Source of the DNA: Flavivirga algicola
Lineage (GTDB): Bacteria > Bacteroidota > Bacteroidia > Flavobacteriales > Flavobacteriaceae
Reading direction: 5' to 3'
Length of the DNA stretch: 64,000 nt
Assembly: GCF_012910715.1 (NCBI RefSeq)
Contig: NZ_JABBHF010000007.1
Coordinates: 129,001 to 193,000 of the forward strand
The position numbers and the translations under genes are program-made. The notes under the pieces are model-generated. The model was given only the letters and a program-made list of their open reading frames with translations, had not been told where the DNA came from and ran no database searches. Of this stretch, positions 55,064 to 64,000 are shown piece after piece (the first letter of the stretch is position 1; each line of letters starts with the position of its first letter).

Positions 55064-56542
55064 TTATTTTCTTTCTGATAAACCACGTGTTAACCATCCC
55101 CTTTTATTAGCGGTTGCGATCGCATAAGGTGTAATCCAAAATAAACCGAAAGTGTATAAAATACTGTATGTATAAGCCCAAAAAGACTCTTTGGTTTCAT
55201 ACCTGTTTGCGTAGAAAATGACAGGAAACGTTGATAGTATAAGGATGCTTAAAAATGTGGAACTCACGAATAAAATAGGATGGGTACACACAAAAAATAA
55301 CATGAATATCAAAAATGGATAGGTCATTATTATTTCGAGTGATTGGCTTAAAAATAAAAGACGCGTACCTGTTTTGGAGCCTTCTTTGAAATTTTTAAAA
55401 ACATATTTAGACATTTCAATATTTTCACGAACATTGCTTCTTCCCCATCTAATGAACATTTTGTACAAACCACGATATTTTTCAGGTACATTGGTATATG
55501 CATAGGCGTTTCTTTGGAACAAAACACTGTAGCCCTGTTTTAAAATCATGTTTGTCATAGCTCTATCTTCACCAATGTCTGAAGGTTGCCCCATAAAAGT
55601 TTGGTTAATCCATTCTTCAAGGCAGGCAAAAACAGCGTCACTTCTATATGCGGCCAAGGCTCCTGGAGTACACAACACAGAATTTAGACTGCTTTCTGCA
55701 GAACGTACAAATTCAAAACTCAAAACAAAGCTCACATCCAACATTTTTGGCAGCAAGGCTTTTTCCTTATTCAATACACGAATATTTCCTGCAACGGCAC
55801 CACATTTTTCATTGGTAACAAATGGGCTAACAAGGTTTCTCAATGTATCTGGTTTCACGATGGAATCGCTATCTACTGTTACAAAAATATCTCCTGAGCC
55901 TTTATTAAATCCTCTATAAAGAGCATGACGTTTTCCCATATTTTTAGGTTGTTGGTAAATTTCCAGGCGATCACCTAATTGCTTTTTTGCATCTAGCATC
56001 CAATCCCAGGTATCATCTAAACTACCATCGTCAATGGCCAATAATTGTAATTTCTCTTTGGGGTAATTACTCTCTGTTAAACTCATCAAAGTATCCCAAA
56101 CTTGTTTGCCCTCGTTATAGGCAGGTACAATTACAGTGCAAGTTGGTAATTCATCATTTGTAGCAGATGCGATGGGTTTGTATTTAAAATAACGATATAA
56201 AGTATAAATGAAAAAGCTCCCTTTAAACAATAGCAGGGCACCAGACACGATCATGAATAAAAACCCTAATGTAGAACTCATGCGATCAGTATTAAATTGG
56301 ATAAAATCTTGTCTTAAAACAAACCCTAAATAAACGGCGTCGATCATAAGCAAAAAGGTACAGGTTAGCACTAGAATCCCCCAAATGTCTGATGTTTTTA
56401 TTGGTGCTACATATTTATTCGTAAGCATGGATTTAGAAATATTAAACATGCTATTTTTTGACGTTTTTAATAGTTTAGAAACTAGCTTTTGGATTTTCAT
56501 AAATCTGTTTTCGGCATTAGGTTTCTTACTTTTACGTAACAA
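55064..56542 (-). CDS. Processive family 2 glycosyltransferase, membrane-bound
   Basis: 492 residues. Membrane helices lie at about 53-77 and 92-115, with three or four more after residue 390. The GT2 catalytic domain between them has VIVPAYNEGKQVWDTL, DDGS (171-174), the metal-site VTVDSDS, the acceptor-site GED and a RWGRSN box equivalent to the Q-x-x-R-W motif of processive synthases (NodC, hyaluronan and chitin synthases, PgaC). It probably polymerises a beta-linked chain such as poly-N-acetylglucosamine while exporting it. No export or deacetylase partner is adjacent. An inner ATG 14 codons down is a possible alternative start. Product unknown. Confidence 0.85.
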   Translation of the reverse strand: MLRKSKKPNAENRFMKIQKLVSKLLKTSKNSMFNISKSMLTNKYVAPIKTSDIWGILVLTCTFLLMIDAVYLGFVLRQDFIQFNTDRMSSTLGFLFMIVSGALLLFKGSFFIYTLYRYFKYKPIASATNDELPTCTVIVPAYNEGKQVWDTLMSLTESNYPKEKLQLLAIDDGSLDDTWDWMLDAKKQLGDRLEIYQQPKNMGKRHALYRGFNKGSGDIFVTVDSDSIVKPDTLRNLVSPFVTNEKCGAVAGNIRVLNKEKALLPKMLDVSFVLSFEFVRSAESSLNSVLCTPGALAAYRSDAVFACLEEWINQTFMGQPSDIGEDRAMTNMILKQGYSVLFQRNAYAYTNVPEKYRGLYKMFIRWGRSNVRENIEMSKYVFKNFKEGSKTGTRLLFLSQSLEIIMTYPFLIFMLFFVCTHPILFVSSTFLSILILSTFPVIFYANRYETKESFWAYTYSILYTFGLFWITPYAIATANKRGWLTRGLSERK

Positions 56543-56663
56543 AAATGATTTCAGATTTTTTTTAATATTTATTTATGAAAATAATTGGAATTGTTACTTG
56601 ATATTTTGCGGTCTATTAAAATTTTATTGAAGAGGAAGTCTTTTATGCTTATGGTATAATATA

Positions 56664-56697
56664 AAAACCTCAATTAGTCATGACTAATTGAGGTTTT
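56664..56697. terminator. Terminator of pnp (palindrome)
   Basis: Perfect 17-bp palindrome AAAACCTCAATTAGTCA and its complement with no loop bases beyond the central pairs; A- and T-flanked on both sides. It follows the pnp stop by 30 bases on the minus strand; being symmetrical it could act in both directions. Confidence 0.85.
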
Positions 56698-56727
56698 AAA
56701 CTCTGAAAATTTATTAAAAGATTAAAC

Positions 56728-58980
56728 TTAATCTTCTTTTTTGTTTTCTCTAGGTTTTCTATCGTCACGACGGTTATCACGTCCACGATTGTCTTTACCT
56801 CTATTATTTCTGTTATCACGACCGTTATTATCTCTAGGTGGTCTTGCTACATAGCCTTCTGGTTTTGGTAAAATAGCTTTACGAGATACTTTTTCCTTAC
56901 GAGTTCTGGAGTCAATTCCAAAATACTTCACATCAAAAACGTCTCCCATATTTACAACGTCAGATACATTTTCTGTACGTTCCCAAGCTAATTCACTTAC
57001 GTGCAACAATACTTCATTTCCAGGAGCGTCCATGTATTCTACAACCGCACCAAAATCAAGCATTTTAATAACCTTTACTTCATAAACACTGCCAACTTCA
57101 GGCTTAAACATCAAAGCATCTATTTTTGCTAGAACAGTATCGATACCTTCTTGTCCTGTTCCTAAAATTTCAACAATACCTTCTTCGGTAACTGGATCTT
57201 CGTTTATAACAATCGTTGTATTGGTTTCTTTTTGTAATTCTTGAATTACTTTTCCACCAGGCCCAATTAAAGCACCAATAAATTCATTAGGAATAGTACG
57301 AGTCACCATTTTAGGAGCATGAGACTTCACATCATCATTAGGTGCAGAAATCGTATCGGTTAATTTAGTTAAGATATGTAAACGACCGTCACGAGCTTGT
57401 TTTAAAGCATTGACAAGAATTTCGTAAGATAACCCTTTTACTTTAATATCCATTTGACAAGCCGTAATACCATCAGCAGTACCAGTTACTTTAAAATCCA
57501 TATCACCTAAATGATCTTCATCACCTAAGATATCAGATAGTACAGCATATTTTCCAGAATCTGCATCAGAAATTAATCCCATGGCAATACCAGAAACAGG
57601 TTTTTTAAGTTGTACACCAGCATCCATCATAGCCATAGTACCAGAACATACTGTTGCCATAGATGACGACCCGTTAGATTCTAATACTTCACTTACAACA
57701 CGAACAGTATAAGGGCAATCCTCTGGAACCATACCTTTTAAAGCACGTTGTGCCAGATTACCATGTCCTACTTCACGACGAGAGGTTCCACGAATCGGTC
57801 TAGCTTCTCCAGTTGAGAAAGGTGGGAAGTTGTAATGTAAATAGAAACGTTCTTCACCTTCGAAGGATGGCATGTCTATTTGATTAGCTTCTCTAGATGT
57901 TCCTAAAGTAACTGTGGCTAATGCCTGAGTTTCTCCACGGGTAAAGATAGCAGAACCGTGTGTTGATGGTAAATAATCTACCTCACACCAAATAGGTCTG
58001 ATATCTGTTGTTTTACGTCCGTCTAAACGTAAACCTTCATTAAGAGTTAAATCACGAACTGCAGCTTTTTCAGCTTTGCTGTAATATTTCGAAATTAAGT
58101 CACCGAAATCTTCAACTTCTTCTTCAGAAAAAGTGGCAATAATTTCTTCTTTGATTTCTGCAAACGCAGCACCTCTTTCATGCTTAGAAGAGCCTGCCTT
58201 AGCTACAGCGTATACTTTGTCGTACGCCATGTCGTGAATTTTTTGAGCTAATTCTTCGTCTTCACGTTCTGGCTCGTATTCACGAGTTTCTTTTTTGCCA
58301 AATGCTTCGGCAAGTTTAATTTGAGCAGCACATTGTACTTTAATAGCTTCGTGAGCAAACTTAATGGCTTCGGTCATTTCTTCTTCAGAAATCTCATCCA
58401 TTTCACCTTCTACCATCATAACAGAATCAGCAGAAGCACCAATAACCATATCGATATCAGATTCTTCTAACTGCGTTAAGGATGGATTGATTATAAATTC
58501 ACCATTAATACGACCAACTCTTACCTCAGAAATTGGACATTCAAATGGAAAATCGGATAGTTGAATAGCAGCAGAAGCAGCTAATCCAGCCATAGCATCT
58601 GGCATCACGTCTTCATCATGAGACATTAATTGGATCATCACTTGTGTTTCACTATGATAATCTTTTGGGAATAATGGGCGTAAAACGCGGTCTACAAGAC
58701 GCATGGTTAATACTTCACCATCACTAGGTCTTGCTTCTCTTTTAAAGAAGCCTCCTGGATATCGTCCAGCTGCAGCAAATTTTTCTCTATAATCAACTGT
58801 TAATGGTAAGAAATCAACATCTGCTTGTTTGTAATTGGAAACAACGGTACACAAAAGCATACATTTTCCAGATTGTACTACAACGCTACCATGCGCTTGT
58901 TTTGCTAATTTTCCAGTTTCGATAGAAATTTCTCTACCGTCACCTAGGTCTATGACCTCTCTAAAAACTTTTGGAATCAT
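56728..58980 (-). CDS. pnp: Polyribonucleotide nucleotidyltransferase (PNPase)
   Basis: 750 residues. Two RNase PH-like domains (first with [47 protein letters not shown]; second with [20 protein letters not shown] and [28 protein letters not shown]) are joined by the helical linker. A KH domain ([20 protein letters not shown]) and an S1 domain ([22 protein letters not shown]) follow. The tail (about 725-750) is Arg/Asn/Asp-rich with [10 protein letters not shown], perhaps for RNA or partner binding. PNPase degrades RNA 3' to 5' with phosphate. It lies downstream of rpsO on the same strand, the classic rpsO-pnp order, though about 210 bases with the rpsO terminator separate them. Confidence 0.97.
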   Translation of the reverse strand: MIPKVFREVIDLGDGREISIETGKLAKQAHGSVVVQSGKCMLLCTVVSNYKQADVDFLPLTVDYREKFAAAGRYPGGFFKREARPSDGEVLTMRLVDRVLRPLFPKDYHSETQVMIQLMSHDEDVMPDAMAGLAASAAIQLSDFPFECPISEVRVGRINGEFIINPSLTQLEESDIDMVIGASADSVMMVEGEMDEISEEEMTEAIKFAHEAIKVQCAAQIKLAEAFGKKETREYEPEREDEELAQKIHDMAYDKVYAVAKAGSSKHERGAAFAEIKEEIIATFSEEEVEDFGDLISKYYSKAEKAAVRDLTLNEGLRLDGRKTTDIRPIWCEVDYLPSTHGSAIFTRGETQALATVTLGTSREANQIDMPSFEGEERFYLHYNFPPFSTGEARPIRGTSRREVGHGNLAQRALKGMVPEDCPYTVRVVSEVLESNGSSSMATVCSGTMAMMDAGVQLKKPVSGIAMGLISDADSGKYAVLSDILGDEDHLGDMDFKVTGTADGITACQMDIKVKGLSYEILVNALKQARDGRLHILTKLTDTISAPNDDVKSHAPKMVTRTIPNEFIGALIGPGGKVIQELQKETNTTIVINEDPVTEEGIVEILGTGQEGIDTVLAKIDALMFKPEVGSVYEVKVIKMLDFGAVVEYMDAPGNEVLLHVSELAWERTENVSDVVNMGDVFDVKYFGIDSRTRKEKVSRKAILPKPEGYVARPPRDNNGRDNRNNRGKDNRGRDNRRDDRKPRENKKED

Positions 58981-59049
58981 AAATTTTTTTAATTCTAATT
59001 AAACAATGGTCGTTGTGTTGTTGTAGTGTTGTGTGTGACCAATGAAAAA

Positions 59050-59085
59050 CTATATATCCCGAACTTGTTTCAGGATCTGCTTAAT
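59050..59085. repeat. Degenerate palindromic intergenic repeat
   Basis: TCCCGAACTTGTTTCAGGAT between pnp and the rpsO terminator resembles the short palindromes (CCCGAAC..GTTTCGGG) scattered in Flavobacteriaceae genomes. The arms here are imperfect. Copy number cannot be judged from this window. Confidence 0.35.
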
Positions 59086-59165
59086 CATAAATTACGTTAA
59101 TTATACTCTTACGCTCGAGTTGTATTATTATTGTATCGACCAATTTTAGGGTGATACAAAAACAA

Positions 59166-59189
59166 AAAAGAGGCCGATTAGCCTCTTTT
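59166..59189 (-). terminator. Terminator of rpsO
   Basis: Perfect 9-bp stem AAAAGAGGC / GCCTCTTTT with loop CGATTA and T-run on the minus strand, just after the rpsO stop. Confidence 0.85.
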
Positions 59190-59191
59190 AA

Positions 59192-59461
59192 TTATTTTCT
59201 TAATCCTAATTCTTTTACTATGGCACGATATCTTAAGATATCTTTCTTAGTTAAGTAATCTAGTAAAGCGCGACGCTTTCCTACTAGTTTTACTAATGAA
59301 CGCTCAGTATTGAAATCTTTACGATTGTTTTTTAAGTGTTCTGTTAAGTGATTAATTCTGTAAGTAAACAATGCAATTTGTCCTTCTGCAGAACCTGTGT
59401 CTTTTGCACTTTTACCATGTTTTTTAAAGATGGCTTCTTTTTCTTTTTGATCTAAATACAT
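59192..59461 (-). CDS. rpsO: 30S ribosomal protein S15
   Basis: 89 residues, the standard S15 length, when started at the ATG at 59461 (MYLDQKEKEAIFKKHGKSAKDTGSAEGQIALFTYRI). A longer frame upstream (19 residues) has no S15 counterpart and is leader. The protein has the conserved HLKNNRKDFNTERSLVKLVGKRRALLDYLTKKD and binds the central domain of 16S rRNA in assembly of the small subunit. Confidence 0.97.
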   Translation of the reverse strand: MYLDQKEKEAIFKKHGKSAKDTGSAEGQIALFTYRINHLTEHLKNNRKDFNTERSLVKLVGKRRALLDYLTKKDILRYRAIVKELGLRK

Positions 59462-59618
59462 GCTAATATTATTGTAAATAATTGTTATGTAAACGAAAGT
59501 TTCTCTTTCGAGCGGCAAATATAGTAATTTTTAATGATTTGCAAGAGCAATATCTTGTAAAGAAAGAAAACGGCAATTTAAACTAGGTTTATCATTTAAA
59601 TGGGATATGGTGAAAATC

Positions 59619-59657
59619 CTAAAAGCCCATCAAAGAAATGTATTGATGGGCTTTAGG
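59619..59657 (-). terminator. Terminator of the small 59.7-kb gene
   Basis: Stem CCTAAAAGCCCATCAA / TTGATGGGCTTTAGG (one bulged A), loop of about 9 bases. On the minus strand it is followed by a T-containing stretch (ATTTT), 39 bases after the stop of the gene at 59696. Confidence 0.7.
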
Positions 59658-59695
59658 ACTAACAAACTAAATTAAACTAAATCAAAAAAAATGAA

Positions 59696-60007
59696 TCAAT
59701 TTTCTACTTTTATTGTTACTATACTTTCAATTTTTAGCTTTTTATCATATAATCTGGCATTCGTTAAAAAAGATTTGGCTTCTTGCTTGGAATCAATAAG
59801 TTCAGCGATTCTGCCATTATCATATTCGCAAGCATCATTTATGTTTCCCTCTGTACGAGACAGTCTTTGTATTTTGTGAAAGTTTATCTTAACATCTAAT
59901 ATGTTATTTATAATATCTGTTGCTTCAGATGATGTAAAACAGCCATCTATAAGCTTGATTTTTTGCTCTAATTTAGAATCAATCGATGTTTTTAAAACGG
60001 TTTCCAT
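59696..60007 (-). CDS. Conserved small protein of unknown function
   Basis: 103 residues, cytosolic, charged (METVLKTSIDSKLEQKIKLIDGCFTSSEATDIINNILDVKIN...). The pattern of an N-terminal helix, IDGCFTSSEAxDII and a later FHKIQRLSRTEG is one seen in flavobacterial proteins without function. It follows the SbtA-like gene by 33 bases and has its own terminator, so it is probably the last gene of the sbtA unit. Confidence 0.7.
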   Translation of the reverse strand: METVLKTSIDSKLEQKIKLIDGCFTSSEATDIINNILDVKINFHKIQRLSRTEGNINDACEYDNGRIAELIDSKQEAKSFLTNARLYDKKLKIESIVTIKVEN

Positions 60008-60040
60008 AATGTGGTTTTTAAAATTAATATTGCGTTTATT

Positions 60041-61009
60041 TTAATTAAAATTTTGAATAATATATAAGTATAATGGCATGCCCAGCGTTATATTGAATGG
60101 GAATGTAATAGCCAGCGCCATAGGGATATATAAACTAGGACTGGCTTTAGGTACTGCTATTTTCATAGCGGCTGGTACGGCAATGTATGAAGCGCTGGCA
60201 GCAAGAATTGTAAATAATAACCTGTTACCAGTATGAGAAATAAAAGCACCGCTGGCAACAGCAACCAATGCACCATTTATAATGGGTATTATAATGGCGA
60301 ATACTAGGGCAAACGAACCTTTTTTTATAAACTCCGAGAGTTTTTTTCCACTGGTAATCCCCATGTCCAACAAAAAGACTGCTAGAAATCCTTTGAAAAT
60401 ATCTGTAGTAAATGGCTTTATGCCCTCTGCCTGGGCATCACTGGCTAGAAATCCAATGGTTAAACTTCCTATTATTAGTAGTACGCTCCCATTAAATAGG
60501 GCATGGCGTAATGCCGTTTTAATAGGGATATCTGACTTTCGTTTGCTACCTTTAAAGATCATAATTAATAAAAGGCCTACCATGATGGAAGGAGCTTCCA
60601 TAAGGGCCATTACGGCAACCATGTGACCGCTAAAGGGAATCTGTTCTATTTCTAAAAATGCAATGGCGGTAACAAAGGTTACAGCACTAACAGAGCCGTA
60701 AGATGCGGCTATGGCACCTGCATTTTCGATACTGAACTTCTTTCTAAGTATAAAGTACGTGTAAATTGGAACAGCTATGGCTAAAAAAATACCAAATAAT
60801 AAAGCCCAAACAATTTCCATATTAAATACACTATGCGATAGTTCTTGGCCTCCTTTAAAACCTATTGCCAATAATAAATAAAGAGATATAAATTTCGACG
60901 AATTCTCTGGTATTTTAAGGTCGCTTTTCAATTGAACCGCAATAACACCAAGAAAGAAAAAGAGTAATGCAGGATTGGTAAGATTATCAAATAGTAAATG
61001 TAAATCCAT
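60041..61009 (-). CDS. sbtA: SbtA-like sodium-dependent bicarbonate transporter
   Basis: 322 residues and about 10 membrane helices in two related halves. Family signatures: NPALLFFFLGVIAVQLKSDLKIPE at the start, FKGGQELS, AAASYGSVSAVTF-like GAIAASYGSVSAVTFVTAIAFLE, VALMEAPSIMVGL-like MALMEAPSIMVGLLL, and LDMGITSGK. SbtA takes up bicarbonate with sodium in cyanobacteria; homologues in marine heterotrophs probably supply bicarbonate for carboxylases. The divergent LysR gene 310 bases away is a likely regulator. Confidence 0.88.
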   Translation of the reverse strand: MDLHLLFDNLTNPALLFFFLGVIAVQLKSDLKIPENSSKFISLYLLLAIGFKGGQELSHSVFNMEIVWALLFGIFLAIAVPIYTYFILRKKFSIENAGAIAASYGSVSAVTFVTAIAFLEIEQIPFSGHMVAVMALMEAPSIMVGLLLIMIFKGSKRKSDIPIKTALRHALFNGSVLLIIGSLTIGFLASDAQAEGIKPFTTDIFKGFLAVFLLDMGITSGKKLSEFIKKGSFALVFAIIIPIINGALVAVASGAFISHTGNRLLFTILAASASYIAVPAAMKIAVPKASPSLYIPMALAITFPFNITLGMPLYLYIIQNFN

Positions 61010-61034
61010 AAAGAAGCTAGTTTTTAATAATTAT

Positions 61035-61244
61035 TTAACCAATGTGTTTATTTTGTGTACTCCATATAACCATTCCAATTATAAAACCGCATAGTAGCAG
61101 TTCTTCTAGGAGAAGATTATTGCTTCTTATCGACAGTGAAACCGTGGTTAGATAAATTGATGTAATAACGATACCATTGAGAGTGGTGGGTTTTTGATGT
61201 GATTTTTTTGTACTGTTTAATAGCTTTTCTTTCATTATTTTCAT
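61035..61244 (-). CDS. Small membrane protein of unknown function
   Basis: 69 residues with two predicted membrane helices (about 23-40 and 45-62: NGIVITSIYLTTVSLSI; LLLEELLLCGFIIGMVIW). It precedes the SbtA-like gene by 25 bases on the same strand and is therefore probably its operon partner. An inner ATG (MKEKLLNS) three codons down is an alternative start. No family recognised; the position suggests an accessory, but that is inference. Confidence 0.55.
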   Translation of the reverse strand: MKIMKEKLLNSTKKSHQKPTTLNGIVITSIYLTTVSLSIRSNNLLLEELLLCGFIIGMVIWSTQNKHIG

Positions 61245-61318
61245 ATTTGATGCAAAGTTTAATTATTTTATTCATATATTTTTATTTATATTTATTATAT
61301 AATATATAAAATATTTTT

Positions 61319-62242
61319 ATGAATTATACATTGCATCAATTAGAGGTTTTTCTTAAAATAACAGAATTACAGAGTGTTACTAGGGCTTCCGAAGCATTGT
61401 ATCTTACACAGCCAGCGGTTTCAATACAATTAAAAAAGTTCCAAGAGCAATTTAAAATTCCTTTGTTTGAAGTTGTTGGCAGAAGAATATACATCACTGA
61501 ATTTGGTGAAGAAGTAGCACAGGCTGCTAAAAAAATAATGGAAGAAGTAAAGGCTATAGATTATAAGGCTTTATCATTTCAAGGCGAACTTGCTGGTAAG
61601 TTAAAAATAGCCATTGTATCTACTGCTAAGTATGTAATGCCTTATTTTATATCAGATTTTATTAATGAAAATAGAGGTGTCGATTTAATTATGGATGTAA
61701 CTAACAAGGCTAATGTTGTTAGGGCTTTAGAAAATAATGAAGTTGATTTTGCTATGGTTTCAACAATACCTAAGAAACTTAAAATTAATAGAATTGAACT
61801 CATGAAAAATGAGTTGTTTATGGTGGGGAGAAAAGATTATAAGCATAAAGGAAAATATTTGTCTAAAACTGAGTTTCAAAAACTGCCACTTATTTACAGA
61901 GAACAAGGGTCTGCTACGCGTTTAGCTATGGAAAAGTTTATAGACTCTATGAAGATATCTACTTATAAAAAAATGGAATTAACCTCAAATGAAGCATTAA
62001 AACAGGCCGTTATTTCTGGTTTAGGATATTCTATCATGCCCTTAATTGGTATAAAAAATGCTATAAGTAATGAAGAGTTACAAATTATACCAGTAAAAGG
62101 ACTTCCTATTACCACAAATTGGAATTTGGTTTGGTTGAGCTCTAAGAATATGACCAGTATTTCAAAAAAATTGATAGAACATATTAATGAAAATAAACAG
62201 TTGTTAATAGATAAGCATTTTGGTTGGTTGGATAAATATTAA
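61319..62242 (+). CDS. LysR-family regulator (CbbR/CcmR-like)
   Basis: 307 residues. An N-terminal winged HTH (YTLHQLEVFLKITELQSVTRASEALYLTQPAVSIQLKKFQEQFKIPLFE, about 1-60) is followed by a LysR co-inducer-binding domain (about 90-295). LysR proteins of the CbbR/CmpR/CcmR kind sense carbon metabolites. It is divergent from the sbtA-like gene and its small partner (74 bases from the latter), the standard arrangement for a LysR regulator and its target. A perfect terminator follows its stop. Confidence 0.92.
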   Translation: MNYTLHQLEVFLKITELQSVTRASEALYLTQPAVSIQLKKFQEQFKIPLFEVVGRRIYITEFGEEVAQAAKKIMEEVKAIDYKALSFQGELAGKLKIAIVSTAKYVMPYFISDFINENRGVDLIMDVTNKANVVRALENNEVDFAMVSTIPKKLKINRIELMKNELFMVGRKDYKHKGKYLSKTEFQKLPLIYREQGSATRLAMEKFIDSMKISTYKKMELTSNEALKQAVISGLGYSIMPLIGIKNAISNEELQIIPVKGLPITTNWNLVWLSSKNMTSISKKLIEHINENKQLLIDKHFGWLDKY

Positions 62243-62261
62243 ATTTCTTTAAATAGCATAA

Positions 62262-62297
62262 AAAAGCCTTATCAAAATTAATTTTGATAAGGCTTTT
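62262..62297. terminator. Terminator between the LysR gene and accD
   Basis: Perfect 18-bp palindrome (AAAAGCCTTATCAAAATT and its complement, loopless centre), with A and T tracts on both sides. It serves the LysR gene and probably the converging accD too. Confidence 0.88.
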
Positions 62298-62323
62298 GTT
62301 ATTATAAAATAACGAAACACTTT

Positions 62324-63181
62324 TTACACTCTTAAAGGCTGATTGGTTATTAAATCAAGGTATTTATTTACCTTGTTTTTCAACTCATTTCTTACTGTAA
62401 TAAAATCTAAGAAGCCATGTTCTAATAAAAATTCAGATGTTTGAAAGCCCTCTGGTAGTTCTTTTCCTGTAGTGTCTCTTACAATCCGTGGGCCTGCAAA
62501 GCCAATTAAAGCTCCTGGCTCGCTAATATTAATATCGCCTAGCATAGCAAATGATGCCGTTGTACCACCAGTAGTTGGATCTGTACACAATGAAATATAA
62601 GGGATTTTAGCGTCTGCCAATTGGGCTAATTTTACAGACGTTTTAGCTAATTGCATTAGGGATAATGCAGCTTCCATCATTCTTGCTCCTCCAGATTTTG
62701 ATATCACCATTAAAGGAATTTTTTTCTTTAATGCATAATCTGCTGCACGTGCAATTTTCTCTCCTACAACGCTTCCCATAGAACCTCCAATAAACGCAAA
62801 ATCCATACAAGCTACTACTAAGTCTTTTCCTTTGGATTTTCCTATAGCTGTACGAACAGCATCTTTTAAATTGGTTTTGTCTTGAGCATCTTTTAAACGT
62901 TCTGGATACTTTTTTGTGTCAACAAATTTAAGAGGATCCTTAGATTCTAAACTAGCATCTAATTCTTTAAATTTATTGTCATCGAATAATATTTCGAAAT
63001 ATTCTTTACTTCCTATGCGAACATGATAACCGTCTTCTGGGCTTACATAGAAATTTTTCTCTAATTCTTCTGCATCAACAACTTTACCTGTAGGTGATTT
63101 ATACCAAAGCCCTTTAGGAGTATCTTTTTTCTCCTCGGTTGTTGTTGTGATTCCTTTTGTTTTTCTTTTAAACCAAGACAT
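62324..63181 (-). CDS. accD: Acetyl-CoA carboxylase carboxyltransferase subunit beta
   Basis: 285 residues. The carboxyltransferase fold is intact ([78 protein letters not shown]). It transfers the carboxyl group from biotin to acetyl-CoA to give malonyl-CoA, the first step of fatty acid synthesis, with AccA. The four cysteines of the usual N-terminal zinc ribbon are missing: [12 protein letters not shown] and [11 protein letters not shown] have Ser, Thr, Ser and Asp/Gly where the Cys normally stand. This seems to be a feature of flavobacterial AccD rather than damage. It is followed on the same strand by nothing in this window; fbaA lies upstream. Confidence 0.96.
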   Translation of the reverse strand: MSWFKRKTKGITTTTEEKKDTPKGLWYKSPTGKVVDAEELEKNFYVSPEDGYHVRIGSKEYFEILFDDNKFKELDASLESKDPLKFVDTKKYPERLKDAQDKTNLKDAVRTAIGKSKGKDLVVACMDFAFIGGSMGSVVGEKIARAADYALKKKIPLMVISKSGGARMMEAALSLMQLAKTSVKLAQLADAKIPYISLCTDPTTGGTTASFAMLGDINISEPGALIGFAGPRIVRDTTGKELPEGFQTSEFLLEHGFLDFITVRNELKNKVNKYLDLITNQPLRV

Positions 63182-63397
63182 AATGATTTACTGTTTAACA
63201 TCCCCATGTAAAAAGGGAATCTTTTTAAAATTTAGTTAGCACTTAGATATTCCTGCTTTTTCTGGAATAACATTCACTTTTAAGGCTAGATTAAAGCCTG
63301 ACTACAAAATTAAGTCTTTTTTTAATTTTGTGGTAACACCCTAATGATTTTATTAATTCAATAATTGTAACTGGTTGTTTTGCAGGGGTGTAAATGT

Positions 63398-63426
63398 AAA
63401 AAGACTCTGTGTTATACAGAGTCTTT
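63398..63426 (-). terminator. Terminator of fbaA
   Basis: Perfect 11-bp stem AAAGACTCTGT / ACAGAGTCTTT with loop GTTAT; on the minus strand a TTTTT run follows, 30 bases after the fbaA stop. The rest of 63182-63397 is AT-rich leader of accD without other structure I could recognise. Confidence 0.85.
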
Positions 63427-63456
63427 GATATATTTTTGTAGTAAATTCACCTAAAA

Positions 63457-64000
63457 TTATAAGGTGTTTACATTGTTTAAATCTTCAAAAGCCTTTTTTA
63501 AACGTTCTACAAAAGTAAGCTCACCTTTACGTAACCATACACGTGGGTCATAGAATTTTTTATTTGGAACGTCATCTCCATCAGGGTTTCCTATCTGTGC
63601 TTTTAAATACTCAGATTTTTCGCCCATATAGTCGCGAATACCACTCATAAATGCGTATTGTAAATCGGTATCGATGTTCATTTTTATAACACCGTAGCTA
63701 ATACCTTCGCGAATTTCTTCTACTGTTGAACCAGAACCGCCGTGGAAAACAAAATCAATGTGGTTTGCTTCAACACCATATTTTTCAGAAATATATTCTT
63801 GAGAATTTTTTAAGATTTTTGGAGTTAATTTTACGTTTCCAGGTTTGTAAACTCCATGAACGTTACCAAATGCTGCTGCAATAGTAAATCTAGGACTTAC
63901 TTTGCTAAGTTCTTCGTAAGCGTATGCAACTTCTTCTGGTTGCGTATATAATTTAGAGTCATCGACATCTGTATTATCTACACCATCTTCTTCACCACCT
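63457..64000 (-). CDS. fbaA: Class II fructose-bisphosphate aldolase, 3' part
   Basis: The frame runs to the window edge, so only the C-terminal 180 residues are present. They include the zinc-site region FGNVHGVYKPGNVKLTP, the FHGGSGS glycine-rich motif (FVFHGGSGSTVEEI) and the substrate-phosphate motif VIKMNIDTDLQYAF, all of the class IIa FbaA type, ending FVERLKKAFEDLNNVNTL. The enzyme splits fructose-1,6-bisphosphate in glycolysis or builds it in gluconeogenesis. It is followed by a terminator, then accD. Confidence 0.96.
   Translation of the reverse strand, partial: GGEEDGVDNTDVDDSKLYTQPEEVAYAYEELSKVSPRFTIAAAFGNVHGVYKPGNVKLTPKILKNSQEYISEKYGVEANHIDFVFHGGSGSTVEEIREGISYGVIKMNIDTDLQYAFMSGIRDYMGEKSEYLKAQIGNPDGDDVPNKKFYDPRVWLRKGELTFVERLKKAFEDLNNVNTL

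Noticed and set aside
59462-59518. Longer S15 start 19 codons upstream
   Set aside because: S15 proteins begin MYLDQ/MYLTKE-like; the extension is leader sequence.

Overview
The window looks like a chromosomal segment of a marine-type member of the Flavobacteriaceae (Bacteroidota). Evidence: about 35% GC; FtsZ with a long acidic linker; a short (287-residue) RpoD; SusC/SusD and a hybrid two-component regulator; type IX secretion (T9SS) signatures (gliding-motility-type C-terminal domain, PorP/SprF partner, type A sorting tail); and few Shine-Dalgarno sequences. No CRISPR array, rRNA or intact insertion sequence was seen.

Layout. (1) 1-2.2 kb: 3' part of ftsZ and a GatB/YqeY-like gene. (2) 2.2-4.3 kb: palindromic repeats, tRNA-Arg(TCG), and next to it a broken tyrosine recombinase joined to the broken 3' part of a capsule-type tyrosine kinase, a decayed integration scar. 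(3) 4.6-17.0 kb: a surface triad of one giant secreted repeat protein (about 3160 residues: about 15 Ig/PKD-like repeats, 12 DUF11-like repeats, T9SS type B tail), a PorP/SprF protein and an OmpA/PD40 protein. (4) 25.5-17.1 kb, minus strand: an operon of a YqiJ-like OB-fold membrane protein, a YqiK-type flotillin, a small unknown anchored protein and a 1630-residue coiled-coil AAA+ ATPase. (5) 26.1-49.1 kb: a sugar-acid utilisation locus with an MFS acid-sugar transporter, two closely similar enolase-superfamily dehydratases, DgoD, a PfkB 2-keto-3-deoxy sugar-acid kinase, a KDPG/KDPGal aldolase, a lipoprotein SMP-30 lactonase, SusC/SusD, a hybrid two-component sensor and two FG-GAP surface proteins on the opposite strand. 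It has no recognisable glycoside hydrolase, polysaccharide lyase or sulfatase. (6) 49.2-64.0 kb: mainly core genes (mtfA-like, CBS protein, rpe, BLUF photoreceptor, rpoD, HTH regulator with divergent barrel protein, processive glycosyltransferase, pnp, rpsO, SbtA-like transporter with divergent LysR regulator, accD, 3' part of fbaA).

How region 5 works together (inference): SusC/SusD import an oligomer or large ligand. The envelope lactonase opens aldonolactones. The ACS-family MFS carrier brings the acid into the cell. DgoD and the two paralogous dehydratases make 2-keto-3-deoxy acids. The kinase and aldolase split these to pyruvate and glyceraldehyde-3-phosphate (DeLey-Doudoroff/Entner-Doudoroff style). 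The first sugar dehydrogenase and any depolymerase must lie elsewhere.

The parts most worth a second look are the flotillin/OB-fold/giant-ATPase operon, the CAZyme-free sugar-acid locus with its duplicated dehydratase, the GC-rich patch of three repeats inside the adhesin gene, and a small palindromic element that appears to have inserted at the 3' end of rpoD.
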